NCBI GenBank assembly: GCA_024760905.1
Contig: CM045745.1
Coordinates: 1,284,001-1,348,000, forward strand
Length of the DNA: 64,000 nt
Origin: Plotosus lineatus
Lineage: Eukaryota > Chordata > Actinopteri > Siluriformes > Plotosidae
Reading direction: 5' to 3'
Under the pieces are notes generated by a model. It was not told the origin of the DNA, did no database searches, and saw only the letters and a list, made by a program, of their open reading frames with translations. Below are positions 61,850 through 64,000 of this stretch, one piece after another. Each line of letters begins with the position of its first letter. Position 1 is the first letter of the stretch. The position numbers and the translations under genes are program-made.

Positions 61850-62095
61850 CATTTTCTGAACCGCTTAACCCTAATTAGGGTCATGGGAGGCTGGCACCCA
61901 TCTCGGCCAACTACGGGCAAGGGAAGGGTACACCCTGGACAGCTTGCCAAGCCAACCCAGGGCGAAAACACGCTGATGGCTTTGCAGCTCCTATTGTCGA
62001 AAGTCAGCAATGGTTCTTTTACATCAATCCCACCATAGACAGTGAGAGATACGGCTGGTCTTTGATAACCCACTGAGCTGCACTGCGGGGTTTGA
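61850..62095 (-). repeat. SINE, second tail type, headless
   Basis: Tail (cgcttaaccctaattagggt on +) and body (tagtgagagatacgg region) are present; the tRNA-like head is lost near 62095. Confidence 0.8.
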
Positions 62096-62204
62096 ATATA
62101 TACCACCCCTACCTGCAGATCCTGAAAATCCTTAATTATTGATGCGGTTTTAAAACCCTCTGTATGATATTACATGCACTAAAATTTGCTTGTTAAACAC
62201 ATTC

Positions 62205-62300
62205 TACAGACAGCCTTACTCATTAATACAATAATAATGCAGTAAAATGTAGTAATGGTTAAGTAAAAACTTTTTAATTTTGTACTGTGATATTCAGTAA
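62205..62300 (+). repeat. Dispersed AT-rich unit
   Basis: Same unit as 155-262 (attctacagacagccttact, through ttgtactgtgatatt). Confidence 0.65.
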
Positions 62301-62659
62301 TAGTCCCATAGTTTTGCTTTCTAATGGTTTATCGGTTGTTGGACATTTACCAAGAGAACACAGCAAAATATTTTCCTGTTTTTTAAAGCATGGCGGAACA
62401 ATCAAATGTGTGGTTACTGATGAACATTATTGACATTCTCCAGTGGAAGGGGGTCTTGAAATACCGTGTAAACTTACTTTTACAGGCAGTGAACACCTCG
62501 TTTTACCGTTACAGAGACTGATCGAATAAAATTGGTCAGTTTGATCTACGATTTTGCTGCCACATGGGCGGTTATTAGATGTAAGAAGAAGAAAGAAAAA
62601 AAAAAAAACACTGGGGGGAGGGGCCATTATTGGAGCAGGGCGCTTATTACGTCAAATAC

Positions 62660-62698
62660 AGTGTGTGTGTGCGTGTCTGTGTGTATGTGTCAGTGTGT

Positions 62699-62734
<36 letters not shown>

Positions 62735-62840
62735 TCTAGCATTGCGGGCCACGCCCATAAGACCTGGAATTCAAAGCGCATTCCCTGATTGACCATTTAC
62801 TGAATTAAAACAACTTAAAAAACTAAACTAAAGCGTTATT

Positions 62841-62893
<53 letters not shown>

Positions 62894-63275
62894 GTCTCTC
62901 GCGCACACGCGAATTCAAAGCGCATTCCCTGCTTGACAAACTCAACTTTAATTTGATTCCTTGAGGGATCGGAATTCCAGATGAGCTCACATGCGCCCAC
63001 ATTTAAACATTTACTGAATTAAAACAACTTCAAAAACTAAAGCGTGAAGCTTCCTTCTGTCTCTATCTGGGAGGCTAGCGGGGCAGGATGTTGAGAGACA
63101 GCCAATGACAGAGCAACTCGTTATGTGAAATTTTGATTGCCGCGTTTGAATTTTGAATTTCTTTTTGAAAGAGGGGGGTTGTTTCGTATCTTGGGGACGG
63201 AAACTCAGGAAAATGTTTTTTGTAATCCGGGGATTTCGTACACAGGGGTCTTCGTAATTTGAGGGCCGACTGTAT
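62660..63275 (-). mobile_element. Pogo/Tigger-like element, inverted relative of 4538-5181
   Basis: Ends at 63272 with the inverse of CAGTCGGCCCTCAAATTACG and shares the interior ggaattccagatgagctc and the ccaatgacagagcaactc region. It contains GT (62661-62731) and CT (62846-62890) microsatellites. No transposase. Further pogo-like interior sequence continues to 64000 with no gene. Confidence 0.7.
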
Positions 63276-64000
63276 GTATATGTGTATATATACATACATA
63301 TATATATACATACACATACTTTTGAGACTGGGTGTTCAAAGCGTGCTGGAGGGATCGGAGGTCCGGATTAAACAACTTAAAAAACGAAAAATAAACTGCA
63401 ATGAGTTCTCTCAAAAGAGAGTTAAAGAACACCTGCCTCCTTTCATCTCTGACTGACTCTGTACGCAGTGCTGTGTCTGTCAGCGCAAGTCCGCCACATC
63501 TCTGTTCAAATCGGTCATAAAAACTCTTCATTCCTTATTGTTTCACTTAGTTGTCTAGTCATGTAAGCCCATAATCATTACCAATGAGCCATGTTTATAA
63601 GATTATAAGATGAGCACTCTCAAATAAACTCATGAAGCAACAGTACAACTCTCCTTTACGCGCATGACAAACAGGCACTACTATGGAGATTCAGAACATT
63701 TTTTATTAACCAATTTTTTTACCAAACAATATTAAACATTTGTGACATGCTCCGGCAAGTGCAGGAGGCATCGCGGCCGACACCAGAGCTTTTGGGATGA
63801 AACGCGGCTTGTCTGGACTTCCTATATGTCAAGCAGGAACGTGCGCTTTGAACACTTGTTTAGTACTCAACATTCACCTTTTTGCTTGAGGGATCGGAGC
63901 AGTGCTGTAGTGGTGGGTGCACGCCAGTACACCCACTTGTTTTAGTGGCTGAGTTGTGTGTACTGACTTAATTTGGTCTACTTTATAGTTCATCAACGTA

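Overview
The window is vertebrate nuclear DNA, most likely from a ray-finned fish. It holds the 3' two-thirds of one gene on the + strand, ATP6V1H (V-type proton ATPase subunit H). Seven exons are supported: 10765-10818, 11749-11846, 12196-12388, 31656-31834, 32581-32706, 42569-42670 and 50340-50453. All have GT-AG borders, their phases join without a break (288 codons plus 2 nt), and the product is nearly identical to the human protein from about residue 176 to 465 of 483. The first exon is the 54-bp in-frame cassette that separates the two known isoforms. Upstream exons and the last coding exon (about 18 codons) are not visible. No other host gene, rRNA, tRNA gene or CRISPR array was recognised.

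The fish assignment rests on the repeats: an RTE-clade LINE in five copies, L2 (Maui-like), a Rex1/L2-like LINE, a LINE with a restriction-like endonuclease (HERO/NeSL/R2 type), Tc1, pogo/Tigger-like and hAT DNA elements, tRNA-derived SINEs, and very long TA and GT microsatellites. No protein evidence beyond ATP6V1H was available to narrow the species.

Layout. 1-10.7 kb (intron): RTE fragment, SINE, a 251-bp palindrome, an APE-type LINE, pogo-like elements, a hairpin around a TA/GT tract, and a nest of a SINE in a pogo-like element in another repeat. 10.8-12.4 kb: three exons. 12.4-31.6 kb (19-kb intron): Tc1, an L2 LINE broken by two TA-target elements, a pogo-like/Tigger-like/SINE nest, a hAT inside another element, and an RTE copy. 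31.7-32.7 kb: two exons. 32.7-42.6 kb: LINE, Tc1, pogo and SINE relics. 42.6 kb: one exon. 42.7-50.3 kb: RTE fragment, Tc1, a 1.1-kb foldback, and an RTE copy split by a hAT element. 50.3 kb: one exon. 52.2-61.6 kb: a three-layer nest, in which the RLE-type LINE contains an RTE LINE, which contains a Rex1/L2-like LINE. 61.6-64 kb: SINE and pogo-like relics.

The elements are connected. The SINEs carry the RTE 5' leader and the RTE 3' end, so RTE probably moved them; a second group has the same SINE head with a different tail. Insertion order can be read from target-site duplications and from interrupted copies. The most notable structures are the direct repeats at both ends of the RLE-type LINE, the palindromic 170-bp unit that always abuts TA repeats, and a 72-bp segment duplicated exactly 300 bp away, from a Tc1 end into a neighbouring Tigger-like element. 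No wholly new gene system was seen.
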